This document shows positions 6,913 through 14,982 of a stretch of DNA of 31,666 bases, piece after piece (positions within the stretch are counted from its first letter, which is position 1; every line of letters begins with the position of its first letter). The position numbers were made by a program, and so were the translations under genes. The stretch lies in the NCBI GenBank assembly GCA_052386635.1, contig JBQTJY010000065.1, positions 1-31,666 on the forward strand. The letters run 5' to 3'. The notes under the pieces were generated by a model. It saw only the letters and a list, made by a program, of their open reading frames with translations. It searched no databases and was not told where the DNA came from. This stretch comes from VHBM01 sp052386635. GTDB lineage: Archaea > Thermoproteota > Nitrososphaeria > Nitrososphaerales > Nitrosopumilaceae.

Positions 6913-8880
6913 TTGATTCAAGTAAATAGTGCACAATTTAATTTTCAATATGGAAATCAAATTCATTTTCCTTATAGTATTGCATCACTTGTAGCATATA
7001 TTAAAAGTAAGGAGAAACTTCGGAAGCATTTCAGGTTTGAAAAAACTTTTGTATTTAGGCAGAAAATAGAGGAATATATTAAAAATTGCAAAAATAGCGA
7101 TATTTTATTATGCTCTTGTTATGTATGGAATTGGGAAATTACAACATATCTTGCAAAACAAGTGAAAAAAATAAACTCAGATTGCTTAGTTATATTTGGT
7201 GGACCTCAAGTACCTCTTAATACTAGTGGATTTTTTGAAAAATATCCTTTTGTTGATATTTTAGTTCATAATGAAGGAGAATACCTTCTTGAAAATATCT
7301 TCAACGCCTATTTGAGTGATAAAGACTATTCTAAAATAAATGGCATAACCACAAAGAAGTTTTCAACTCCTCCACAATCTAGAATTGATGATTTGGATAC
7401 TTTACCTTCACCATACTTAACAAATGTAGTTTGGGATCTAGTTGAAAAAATTGATGGCGTTAATTGGACTTGTTGCTGGGAAACAAATAGAGGATGTCCT
7501 TATCAATGTACTTTTTGTGACTGGGGAAGCGCTACTTTTACAAAACTACGTCAATTTTCAGAACAAAGATTATATGAAGAGATTGAATGGTTTGGAAAAA
7601 ATAAAATAGTTTTTATCGATTGCTGTGATGCAAATTTTGGAATATTTTATGATAGAGATCTAAGGTTAGCTAGAAAATTAAAAGAAATGAAACTAAAAAC
7701 AAAACATTTACAAAAAATGGCAGTTTCATGGGCAAAAAATTCATCAGAAAAAATTATTCCTATTGCCAAAGAATTACAAGATGCAGGAATATTAGGAGCT
7801 GTCACCTTAGCTGTTCAATCCTTAGACCAAAATACGCTTAAAATAATTAAAAGAGCAAACATAAAATTTGAGAAATTTTCAGATTTAACGAAAGAGTTTA
7901 GATTAAATGGAATTCCAACTTATTCAGAAATAATAAGAGGATTACCAGGAGAAACACTTGAATCATTTAAAACTGGATTAGAAATTCTCATGAACACAAA
8001 AATAGGTTCCGTAAATATTTATCATGATATGATTTTGCCAAATGCGCCAATGAATGAACCATCTTACAGAGAAAAATACAACATAAAAATAATTCGTTCA
8101 CCAATTATGTTGCAGCATTCATCTATAGATGATAAAGAGATTCAAGAGTATGAATACATAGTAGTTAGTACTAACACATTTTCACTAGACAATCTCAAAG
8201 AAATGTATCTTTATTCTTGGGCTTTTCTAGTTCTGCAAAAATTTGGAATTTTAGAACAAATAGCAGAATATTACCATCAAGAACATGATATCTTGTTCAT
8301 GGATTTTTTTGAAACCTTTTTTGAATTTTCTAATTCAACTAACACAATTTTCTCAATGGAACTAGAAAAAATAAAAAAATTACAAGATGAGGGTTATGAA
8401 GGGAAAGGCTGGGATCATCATGATCCTAAACTAGGCAACATTACATGGCCAGTTGAAGAAGCCAGTTGGTTGAGATTAACATACAACAAAGAAAAACTTT
8501 TTGATGCAATTAATAATTTCATTATATATTTTGACAGTAAACATAACTGTAATACTCATAAAGAAATTTTAGATGACATAGTTAAATTTCAAATATTTTT
8601 ACTTACAATAAGAAATGAAACACAAAATATGAAAAATGAGCTCTTTAATTATAATTGGAAAGACTTTTTCATTAATGGCAAAAATTTAAGGAATGAACAA
8701 AAAAATTACTTTTATAAAAACAAAGTCATTGAAGCAGATTCTGTTCAATGGTGCTACAAAGTTATGTGGTACGGTAGAAGACAAGAAAAATACAAATGTC
8801 ATATTGAAAATCTACAAGAGCAACCAATCAAACCTAAAATATTATCTCAAAAAAACCAAAATCCGCAAATTACAATATAA
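6913..8880 (+). CDS. B12-binding-domain radical SAM protein, 655 aa
   Basis: An N-terminal cobalamin-binding-like domain (about residues 1-150; FGGPQVPLNTSG near 95, then LVHNEGEYLLENIF) precedes a radical SAM core with the CxxxCxxC cluster motif at Cys195, Cys199 and Cys202 (RGCPYQCTFCDWGS). A long C-terminal region ends in WCYKVMWYGRRQEKY. This is the general plan of class B radical SAM methylases and related cobalamin enzymes, which methylate or rearrange unactivated carbons. The cobalamin DxHxxG motif is not visible, which is common in this class. The start is TTG at 6913. In this island the substrate may be a sugar or lipid carrier; sequence gives no direct evidence. It is a single-gene unit, separated from neighbours by over 300 bp on both sides. 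Confidence 0.88.
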   Translation: MIQVNSAQFNFQYGNQIHFPYSIASLVAYIKSKEKLRKHFRFEKTFVFRQKIEEYIKNCKNSDILLCSCYVWNWEITTYLAKQVKKINSDCLVIFGGPQVPLNTSGFFEKYPFVDILVHNEGEYLLENIFNAYLSDKDYSKINGITTKKFSTPPQSRIDDLDTLPSPYLTNVVWDLVEKIDGVNWTCCWETNRGCPYQCTFCDWGSATFTKLRQFSEQRLYEEIEWFGKNKIVFIDCCDANFGIFYDRDLRLARKLKEMKLKTKHLQKMAVSWAKNSSEKIIPIAKELQDAGILGAVTLAVQSLDQNTLKIIKRANIKFEKFSDLTKEFRLNGIPTYSEIIRGLPGETLESFKTGLEILMNTKIGSVNIYHDMILPNAPMNEPSYREKYNIKIIRSPIMLQHSSIDDKEIQEYEYIVVSTNTFSLDNLKEMYLYSWAFLVLQKFGILEQIAEYYHQEHDILFMDFFETFFEFSNSTNTIFSMELEKIKKLQDEGYEGKGWDHHDPKLGNITWPVEEASWLRLTYNKEKLFDAINNFIIYFDSKHNCNTHKEILDDIVKFQIFLLTIRNETQNMKNELFNYNWKDFFINGKNLRNEQKNYFYKNKVIEADSVQWCYKVMWYGRRQEKYKCHIENLQEQPIKPKILSQKNQNPQITI

Positions 8881-8937
8881 AATTCTAAAAAAACAATTTT
8901 TTGAACTATATGAAAAATTAAAATTTTTATTGAACAA

Positions 8938-9164
8938 TTATTGTCTGTTCCATAAAAATACATTTTTGCTAAATTTTGAAAGATATTTATCTTTTTGATG
9001 AATTGCACTAACACCTTGTCTGATTGCTCTCATACAGTTCCATCAGTAGATCCTCTCCATCAACTACTACAATTTCGTATATGAAATATTTTTTTATTTG
9101 TGGTAATATTTTTTTTAACTCCATTTATCTCATTTAGAGTTGGTATTATTATTACTGTAAACAT
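8938..9164 (-). pseudogene. Relic of a GT2 (DPM1-like) glycosyltransferase gene, N-terminal part only
   Basis: The 331 bp gap 8881-9211 holds no intact gene, but the minus strand from ATG 9164 encodes a broken GT2 N-terminus. Reading across three frameshifts gives MFTVIIIPTLNEINGVKK, then ILPQIKKYFIYEIVVVDG, then GSTDGTV, then RAIRQGVSAIHQKDK, and stops at 8938. The blocks fall in family order and parallel the intact GT2 at 16381 (IIILTLNEIDG, DEIVFVDGGSTDGTV, THQTNKG). The shifts are one extra A in an A8 run near 9110, two extra bases before GSTDGT, and one more after GTV. Everything after about residue 75 is missing. An inverted repeat at 8979-8994 (AAAGATA-TT-TATCTTT) lies inside the relic. 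Could not be functional as written. Confidence 0.78.
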
Positions 9165-9211
9165 GACATAAAAAACATACTAAAAACCTTAATTATGGTT
9201 TTATTTTCTAG

Positions 9212-10279
9212 ATGGTTAAAATGTCAAACTTTGATTCACTATGGCAAGATTGTAATGTTGTTGTTACTGGTGGAGCTAGTTTTATTGGAAGCCATTTAGT
9301 TGATCAATTAATCCAATTAGGCGCAAAAGTAACCGTTATAGATAATTTATCAAGTGGAACAATGGAAAACCTTTCTAATTCTAAAGAAAAAATAAAATTT
9401 TTGAAACATGATTTAGAATATAGTACAAAGTCAGAGATTAACGCAATTTTTCATGATCAAGAATATGTTTTTCATCTTGCCGCTGTACATGGTGGTAGAG
9501 GTTATATTACCACTCATCCAGCAGATATTTGTTCAAATTTAGCAATAGATCATCATGTTTTTCAAGCTTGTACAGACCAAAATGTAAAAAAAGTGGTGTT
9601 TGCCAGCACTGCATGCGTTTATCCTACAGACTTGCAAAAAGAGATTGGTACAGATTATAAATTAAAAGAAGAAGATACTGATCCTAAAAATTTGGACAAG
9701 TATATGAGCGCCGATATTGAATATGGATGGGGAAAACTAATGAGCGAAATTCAACTTTTATCTTTTTATAAACAATATGGATTAAAAAGTAGCTCATTAA
9801 GATTTGTTACTGCATATGGGCCTCGTGAAAACGAAACTCATGCAATAATAGCATGGATATACAAAGTATTTGAAAAAATGGATCCTTTTCAAATTTGGGG
9901 TGATGGAAAACAGGAAAGAGATTTTACATATGTACAGGACATTGTAGATGGTTGTATACTGGCAGCTCAAAGTAATGATGTATCTCCAATAAACTTAGGA
10001 ACAGGTCGTCGTTATACAGTAACAAATGTAGTAGAAAACATTTGTGAAATTATGAAATGGAAACCCTTAAAATTTCAATTTGATACCTCAAAACCTTCTG
10101 GAGCTTTGAGTAGGGCACTTGATAATTCAAGAGCAAAGAAAATTCTAAATTGGACACCAAAAATTTCATTGGGGGAAGGACTTAGAAAAACCATAGAATG
10201 GTATCTAAATACACATAAACCAACAGGAAAAGTAAATGAATCTGTCCTCTTAGAACATCAAAAAATTATTGAAACTTAA
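9212..10279 (+). CDS. NAD-dependent nucleotide-sugar epimerase/dehydratase (extended SDR), 355 aa
   Basis: Extended SDR acting on a nucleotide sugar, of the UDP-glucose/GDP-mannose epimerase type. The NAD(P) motif TGGASFIG is at residues 19-26. The substrate-side motif HLAAVHGGRGYITTHPADI is at about 89-107, followed by FASTACVYPT with the catalytic Ser/Thr. The YxxxK pair is Tyr171 and Lys175 in YGWGKLMSE. The GGRGYI loop resembles GDP-mannose 3,5-epimerase-like proteins more than simple 4-epimerases, but I would not name the reaction. ATG at 9212 is used; ATG at 9221 is an alternative. It is the first gene of a same-strand block of five that probably makes one nucleotide sugar. Confidence 0.88.
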   Translation: MVKMSNFDSLWQDCNVVVTGGASFIGSHLVDQLIQLGAKVTVIDNLSSGTMENLSNSKEKIKFLKHDLEYSTKSEINAIFHDQEYVFHLAAVHGGRGYITTHPADICSNLAIDHHVFQACTDQNVKKVVFASTACVYPTDLQKEIGTDYKLKEEDTDPKNLDKYMSADIEYGWGKLMSEIQLLSFYKQYGLKSSSLRFVTAYGPRENETHAIIAWIYKVFEKMDPFQIWGDGKQERDFTYVQDIVDGCILAAQSNDVSPINLGTGRRYTVTNVVENICEIMKWKPLKFQFDTSKPSGALSRALDNSRAKKILNWTPKISLGEGLRKTIEWYLNTHKPTGKVNESVLLEHQKIIET

Positions 10280-10318
10280 ATGATATAGTTTTAATGCCTA
10301 TTTAATACACCTTTAATT

Positions 10319-10693
10319 GTGGAAGAAATCAAAATTGAATACATAAAACCTATACTCAAAGATGAAAGAGGCCTTTTTTTTGAAGTTATTAATAATTTGC
10401 TTATCAAGCATATAGTTGTCACCACATTTCTAAGGGGGGCAATTAGAGGAAATCAGTACCGCAAAAACACAGACCAGTTTTTCTTCTTAACATTAGGTAA
10501 AATAAAATTAATCACACAATCAATGAGTGATAAAATGCGTAAGGAAGTAATTATGATTCCAGGATCGCTAGTTTATATTCCTAGGGAAGTAGCTTTTGCA
10601 TCCATCGCAGAAGAAGATTCAATCTTGTTGGAATTTTCTCCACAAGCGTACGATCAAAATAATCCTGACATAAATCGCATTAAAATTGTGTAG
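10319..10693 (+). CDS. Small cupin protein, sugar-nucleotide isomerase/epimerase-like (WxcM/CapF C-terminal type)
   Basis: A 124 aa single-domain cupin starting at GTG 10319. The segment RGNQYRKNTDQFFFLTLGKI (residues 43-62) corresponds to the RGNHYHK...E/QFF block of cupins that modify polysaccharide precursors, such as the C-terminal domain of CapF and dTDP-sugar ketoisomerases. A second block is IPGSLVYIPREVAFASIAE. The two histidines of the usual motif are Gln46 and Arg48 here, so the common metal or acid-base ligands are missing. It may therefore be non-metal, altered in reaction, or only binding. Position in the block suggests it acts between the epimerase and the reductase. Fold assignment is good; reaction unknown. 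Confidence 0.75.
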   Translation: MEEIKIEYIKPILKDERGLFFEVINNLLIKHIVVTTFLRGAIRGNQYRKNTDQFFFLTLGKIKLITQSMSDKMRKEVIMIPGSLVYIPREVAFASIAEEDSILLEFSPQAYDQNNPDINRIKIV

Positions 10694-10719
10694 TTTAGAG
10701 TAATAATTAGCTGAAAAAT

Positions 10720-11592
10720 TTGAAAATTTTAGTAGTTGGCTCGAATGGTTTGCTTGGAGAAGGCATATTGCATATAACAAATAAAACTAATCATAATATT
10801 GTACCGACTTACTTTGAAAAAAAAGATCATGCACAGAAATTGAAACTTGATATACGTGATGAATATCAAGTAAACAATTTACTTAATAAAATCGAACCCG
10901 ATGTTGTCATAAATGCTTCATCTATTACAAATCCAGAACTATGCAAAGAAAATTCTAAAAACGCTTATCTTACAAATGTTGATGGAGTAAAAAATATAGC
11001 AAAAACTTGCAATATGTTGGGTTCCCATTTTATACAACTTTCAACAGAATATGTTTTTGATGGAAAAAATGGCCCTTATACTGAATTAGACAAACCAAAT
11101 CCAATTTCAGTATATGGAAAAACAAAATATATTTCTGAAAAAACCACTTTGGAAATTAATCCTGATTTTTGTATAGCTAGAACGGCCATGTTGTTTGGAT
11201 GGAGTAAAACTAAATCCAATCTTGCAACATATACGATTTCTAAATTACGAAACAAGGAAAATATTAAAGTAATTGATGATCAAATCGTGTCACCTTCCTA
11301 TAATGATAACATTGGAGAAATGCTAATAGAAATTGGGGAAAAAAAGTTGAATGGTATTTATCATGTATCTGGAGCATCTATAGTTTCTAGATATGAATTT
11401 GCATTAAAACTGGCAAACATATTTCATCTTAATGATTCCTTAATAGAACCAATTTCAATTAATAAAATTGGCTGGAAAGCTAAGAGACCTTTACAGTGTG
11501 GTCTTATGATCAACAAAATTTCAAGAATACTTACAACAAAATCATTAACAATAGAAGAATCTATTGATAGAATGATGAAAGAAGAACAATAA
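10720..11592 (+). CDS. RmlD-like dTDP-4-dehydrorhamnose reductase family SDR
   Basis: A 290 aa SDR of the RmlD substrate-binding family, which reduces a 4-keto nucleotide sugar with NAD(P)H. The cofactor motif is GSNGLLG at residues 7-13 (the RmlD-type GxxGxxG). INASSITNPELCKEN matches the RmlD NAAA...D region. LSTEYVFDGKNGPYTE is the family hallmark, and the catalytic pair is Tyr132 and Lys136 (YGKTK). TTG at 10720 directly precedes KILVVG, the conserved first strand, and is the only sensible start; the gap to the cupin gene is 26 bp. With the cupin upstream this looks like a deoxyhexose module, but no RmlA or RmlB is in the window. It may act on a UDP- or GDP-sugar instead. Confidence 0.85.
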   Translation: MKILVVGSNGLLGEGILHITNKTNHNIVPTYFEKKDHAQKLKLDIRDEYQVNNLLNKIEPDVVINASSITNPELCKENSKNAYLTNVDGVKNIAKTCNMLGSHFIQLSTEYVFDGKNGPYTELDKPNPISVYGKTKYISEKTTLEINPDFCIARTAMLFGWSKTKSNLATYTISKLRNKENIKVIDDQIVSPSYNDNIGEMLIEIGEKKLNGIYHVSGASIVSRYEFALKLANIFHLNDSLIEPISINKIGWKAKRPLQCGLMINKISRILTTKSLTIEESIDRMMKEEQ

Positions 11593-11640
11593 TATGAACG
11601 ATTTAATATTTTAAATGATAATAAATTGGAAAAAAGTATA

Positions 11641-12756
11641 ATGAAAAAAATACAACAATTTGAACCTCAGCTTGGAGAAGAAGAAAAAAAAGAATTAATG
11701 GATGTTATAGATTCTGGTTGGTTTACTGAGGCAAAAAAAACTAGAGAGTTTGAAAAGAGTTTTGCAAATTTTGTTGGAAGAAAACATGCGGTAGCAACTA
11801 CAAGTGGGACGATTGCATTATTCATTGCTATAAAGGCATTAGATGTAAAATACAATGACAAAGTTATTGTGCCTGATCTTACTTTTGTTGCGTCTCCAAA
11901 TTCAGTAGAACTAGCAGGCGGAGCAGCAACTTTAGTTGATATTAATAAAAGTGATCTTTGTCTTGATGTTAATAAAACAAAAAACTCTATACAAAAAAAT
12001 ACTAAAGGAATAATGACTGTGGATTTTAATGGCAGAGCCCCTGATTTATTGACCATAAAAGAATTTGCAGAAAAAAATAACTTGTTTGTAGTTGAAGATG
12101 CATGTCACACGTTAGGTTCATATTATAATGGTAAGCACATGGGATTTTATAGCGACGTAGGAATTTTTTCATTAGCTACTCCTAAAATAATTACAACAGG
12201 TCAAGGCGGTTTACTAGTTACAGACAACGATGAACTTTATGAAAAATTTCGTATGATGAAAGATTTTGGAAGAGATATGGACAAAAAACATACCATGAGT
12301 CATGCTTTTGAGCATGTTATAATTGGATACAATTTCAAGTTTACAGAATTCCAAGCTGCCATAGGATTGGCACAAATGAAGAAACTGCCTCAAAGAATTA
12401 AACACAAAAAAAATATGTACAAATTATACCTAGAAAACTTATCAAATGTTAAAGGTATAGAATTTCTGGAAACGGATTTAAACAATATTGTTCCATGGTT
12501 TAATGATATTTTATTGCCTAATCAAAGAATTAGAGAGGGTTTGATAAATCATTTAACGAATTTAGGAATTGGAAGTAGAATTTTTTATCCTCCCATTCAC
12601 TCGCTACCACCATATGCAGCTACTGATCTAATATTTCCTAATACAGTTGAAATTTCTAATAGAGGACTTTGGCTTCCTTCTTCTTCCTTTTTATCAGATG
12701 AAGATATTAACACTGTGTCGGACGCAATAAAAAATTACATGAATTCAAATAATTAA
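11641..12756 (+). CDS. DegT/DnrJ/EryC1/StrS sugar aminotransferase (second copy)
   Basis: PLP-dependent aminotransferase for keto sugars. Visible motifs are ATTSGTIALFIAIKAL, FVVEDACHTLGSYYNGK with the cofactor-contacting Asp, and SLATPKIITTGQGG, where Lys182 (counted from ATG 11641) should carry PLP. The N-terminus FEPQLGEEEKKELMDVIDSG is typical of perosamine-synthase-like members. I chose ATG 11641; TTG 11626 in the same frame would add five residues. It follows the RmlD-like gene by about 48 bp. It is clearly different in sequence from the enzymes at 2513 and 23401, so three distinct amino sugars or amination steps are likely across the island. Confidence 0.9.
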   Translation: MKKIQQFEPQLGEEEKKELMDVIDSGWFTEAKKTREFEKSFANFVGRKHAVATTSGTIALFIAIKALDVKYNDKVIVPDLTFVASPNSVELAGGAATLVDINKSDLCLDVNKTKNSIQKNTKGIMTVDFNGRAPDLLTIKEFAEKNNLFVVEDACHTLGSYYNGKHMGFYSDVGIFSLATPKIITTGQGGLLVTDNDELYEKFRMMKDFGRDMDKKHTMSHAFEHVIIGYNFKFTEFQAAIGLAQMKKLPQRIKHKKNMYKLYLENLSNVKGIEFLETDLNNIVPWFNDILLPNQRIREGLINHLTNLGIGSRIFYPPIHSLPPYAATDLIFPNTVEISNRGLWLPSSSFLSDEDINTVSDAIKNYMNSNN

Positions 12757-12837
12757 CTACAATCTCACACATATTAATAATTAAAAATAATTCTTTTTTA
12801 CGAAAGATTATTATCTTGTCATTCTAGCACGCCTCTC

Positions 12838-13824
12838 ATGTCAGTAGAAGATGTACTTGTATGTGGAGGGGCGGGTTACATAGGTTCGTCATTAGTTTTT
12901 CGTTTGTTGAAAGAAACACAATTTCGTATCACGGTTTTTGATAATCTTATGTATTCAGGAGATTCATTATTCTCTTTTTTTAATTATGGAGACAGATTTA
13001 GTTTCGTTAAGGGTGATTTAAGATATTATGATTTTGATAAATTGCTTGAGGGAAAACAATACGTGATAAATTTAGCAGCTCTTGTAGGTGAACCAATTTG
13101 TAAAAAATATCCTTATGATGCACAACAAATTAATTTTGAATCAAACATACGATTAGCAAAAGAAGCAGAAAAAAAAAGAATCAAAAGATTCATCTTTACT
13201 TCTACTTGTAGTAATTATGGCTTACAAAATTCTGATACGGCAATATCTGAAGATGGTTCACTCCAACCTCTTTCAATATATGCTAAAACTAAAGTAGATT
13301 CTGAAAATATATTGTTAAATAATTTACAAGAATTACCTACAACAATTTTAAGATTTGCTACCGCTTATGGAATGGCAACAAGAATTAGATTTGATTTGCT
13401 TTTACATGAACTAATTCGAGATGCCTGGACACGCGCAAAAATCTATGTATATGGAGCACAATCTTGGCGCCCAATAGTTCATGTAGATGATATAGCACGT
13501 TCGATAATCGCAATTTTAACAAATAATCAAAAACTAAAAAATAAAGATATCTATAATATAGGTTCAAATGATCAGAATTTTCAAAAACTTACCTTAGCAG
13601 AAATGGTAGCCCATAGGTTTGATGTACCTATAGAAGTAACAGCTACGGTAAAAGATCCTCGTAATTACAAAGTATCCTTTGATAAAGTAAAAAAAGAATT
13701 AAATTTTGAACCTATACATAGACCAAAAGAAACAATAGATCAAATCGCACAAGCATTGGAAACAAACCTTTTGAATGAAAAACATTTACAAGAAAGTGTA
13801 AATGTAAAAATTATTGGCTCTTAA
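12838..13824 (+). CDS. NAD-dependent sugar epimerase/dehydratase (extended SDR), 328 aa
   Basis: Extended SDR with GGAGYIG at residues 10-16, NLAALVGEPICKKYP around 80 (an alternative to the usual HLAA block), FTSTCSNYG with the catalytic Ser/Thr, and Tyr148-Lys152 in YAKTK. GDLRYYD holds the Asp that contacts adenine. PIVHVDDIARSI is the C-terminal domain motif. It ends the plus-strand block that starts at 9212. The last 15-20 residues are polar and poorly conserved-looking. The reaction (epimerase, dehydratase or reductase) cannot be told. About 60 bp after its stop lies the relic of the PIG-L 3' end. Confidence 0.88.
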   Translation: MSVEDVLVCGGAGYIGSSLVFRLLKETQFRITVFDNLMYSGDSLFSFFNYGDRFSFVKGDLRYYDFDKLLEGKQYVINLAALVGEPICKKYPYDAQQINFESNIRLAKEAEKKRIKRFIFTSTCSNYGLQNSDTAISEDGSLQPLSIYAKTKVDSENILLNNLQELPTTILRFATAYGMATRIRFDLLLHELIRDAWTRAKIYVYGAQSWRPIVHVDDIARSIIAILTNNQKLKNKDIYNIGSNDQNFQKLTLAEMVAHRFDVPIEVTATVKDPRNYKVSFDKVKKELNFEPIHRPKETIDQIAQALETNLLNEKHLQESVNVKIIGS

Positions 13825-13884
13825 AGTTTTTTCAAATGATTTCTTTTATCATTATTTATCTGCTTAACTAAGTATGAGTGAATT

Positions 13885-14010
13885 GAAGTATTTCAATTGA
13901 TAAGAAACGCATCGATCTAAAATATATCTTAGATATCAAAATCAGTAAAAAACCGCAAAGAAGATTAATTTAGGACAGCTTCTAAAAAGCAATTTTTTAT
14001 GTAATGAATA
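13885..14010 (+). pseudogene. Copy B of the repeat: relic of a PIG-L deacetylase 3' end
   Basis: In the frame of the PIG-L gene this starts EVFQLIRNASI followed by TAA, against EAFQLIRNISI then TAA at the end of the intact gene (5420-5455). Similarity goes on for about 90 bp past the stop with small indels. No PIG-L coding sequence is detectable before 13885, where the frame meets a TGA at once. It is therefore a tail fragment left by a duplication or deletion, not a gene. It lies between the plus-strand SDR (stop 13824) and the end of the minus-strand SDR (14031), that is, at a junction between two transcription units. Confidence 0.75.
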
Positions 14011-14030
14011 ACTACGCCAAACATTTGATA

Positions 14031-14957
14031 TCAAATCTCACCTTTATGTTGTAAATTACGAAGATTCATCATTTCTTTAATTTTTAATTCAATATTTGTT
14101 GACGGTTTCCATGGTACCTCGTTAATTATTTTCTGGGGCAGAGTTAAAGGTAAATTAGGCATCTTTGTTTTTTCATCCATTTTAATAATCTTTACATTTA
14201 GACCAAATTCATTATTTGCATTCTCTTTAATAATTTCAGCAATGTCAAGAATAGTTCTTCTTTGCCCGCTTGAAATATTATATACTTGTTTTTCAGGCAA
14301 GTTCTTACATAATATTTTTAATAAATTCATTAAATCAGTTTTATGTAGATAATCAACTAATTGAGTACCATCACCATGAAGCATAATGTTTCTTTCTTCA
14401 AATACATTTTCAATAAATTTTTCAATTGCACCTTTATTACCAATATTAAAAAACTGTCCATATCCAAAAATATTTGACAACCTCAATATTGTAAAATTTA
14501 AATTACTGTCTTTCAAAATTTGTTCTTGATTCATTCTTAATTTGCCATATACTGTTTCAGGATTTGGTTGCGTTTCCTCTGTGATTTTTTGTATATCAGG
14601 ATAAACAAAGCTAGATGAAAATAAAAAAAAATATGGCAACTCTTTATGTTCTAATGATTTTAACAATTGTTTGAAATGTGTTACATTGATATCATAATAT
14701 TTTGTAGGATACTTTATACAATCTACAACTCCACCCGTATCTATGCAATAGAAAAATATGTCGCAGTATCTAATTTCCTTTTTAATTAAATTTTCATCAT
14801 TAAGATCTCCCTTAATACATATCGTCTTTGGTAATTTCTTTTTTATTATATCAAAATTTTTTCCGTGATCTATACATACAACTTCATAATTATCAGAAAA
14901 TGTATGTGCAATTTCAGCACCAATATATCCAGATCCAGCAATTACAATTTTTTTCAT
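14031..14957 (-). CDS. NAD-dependent sugar epimerase-like SDR with Arg in place of the catalytic Lys
   Basis: A 308 aa extended SDR. The cofactor motif is GSGYIG at residues 8-13, FLFSSSFVYPD at 111-121 holds the Ser/Thr, and EETQPNPETVYGKLRMNQE holds Tyr137. The residue four places after the tyrosine, Lys in most SDRs, is Arg141 (codon AGA). The rest of the plan, including LRLSNIFGYG and HGDGTQLVDYLHKTDL, is normal, so the fold and substrate site look intact. The protein may still be active with Arg, or may bind without catalysis. It starts at ATG 14957. The start is 25 bp downstream of the stop of the GT-B gene on the same strand, so the two probably form one transcript. Confidence 0.85.
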   Translation of the reverse strand: MKKIVIAGSGYIGAEIAHTFSDNYEVVCIDHGKNFDIIKKKLPKTICIKGDLNDENLIKKEIRYCDIFFYCIDTGGVVDCIKYPTKYYDINVTHFKQLLKSLEHKELPYFFLFSSSFVYPDIQKITEETQPNPETVYGKLRMNQEQILKDSNLNFTILRLSNIFGYGQFFNIGNKGAIEKFIENVFEERNIMLHGDGTQLVDYLHKTDLMNLLKILCKNLPEKQVYNISSGQRRTILDIAEIIKENANNEFGLNVKIIKMDEKTKMPNLPLTLPQKIINEVPWKPSTNIELKIKEMMNLRNLQHKGEI

Positions 14958-14982
14958 ATTTTTCTCAATAATTAAGATATAA

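Noticed and set aside
8979..8994. Perfect inverted repeat AAAGATA-TT-TATCTTT as a terminator for the radical SAM gene
   Set aside because: It lies about 100 bp after the stop and inside the GT2 relic. A short A/T palindrome is common in this base composition.
8693..8998. A 101-codon plus-strand frame overlapping the end of the radical SAM gene and running past its stop
   Set aside because: It lies in another frame inside a well-supported gene whose own C-terminus (WYGRRQEKY) looks complete. Its sequence is low-complexity K/L/N as expected of AT-rich DNA. A frameshifted extension of the radical SAM protein cannot be fully excluded.
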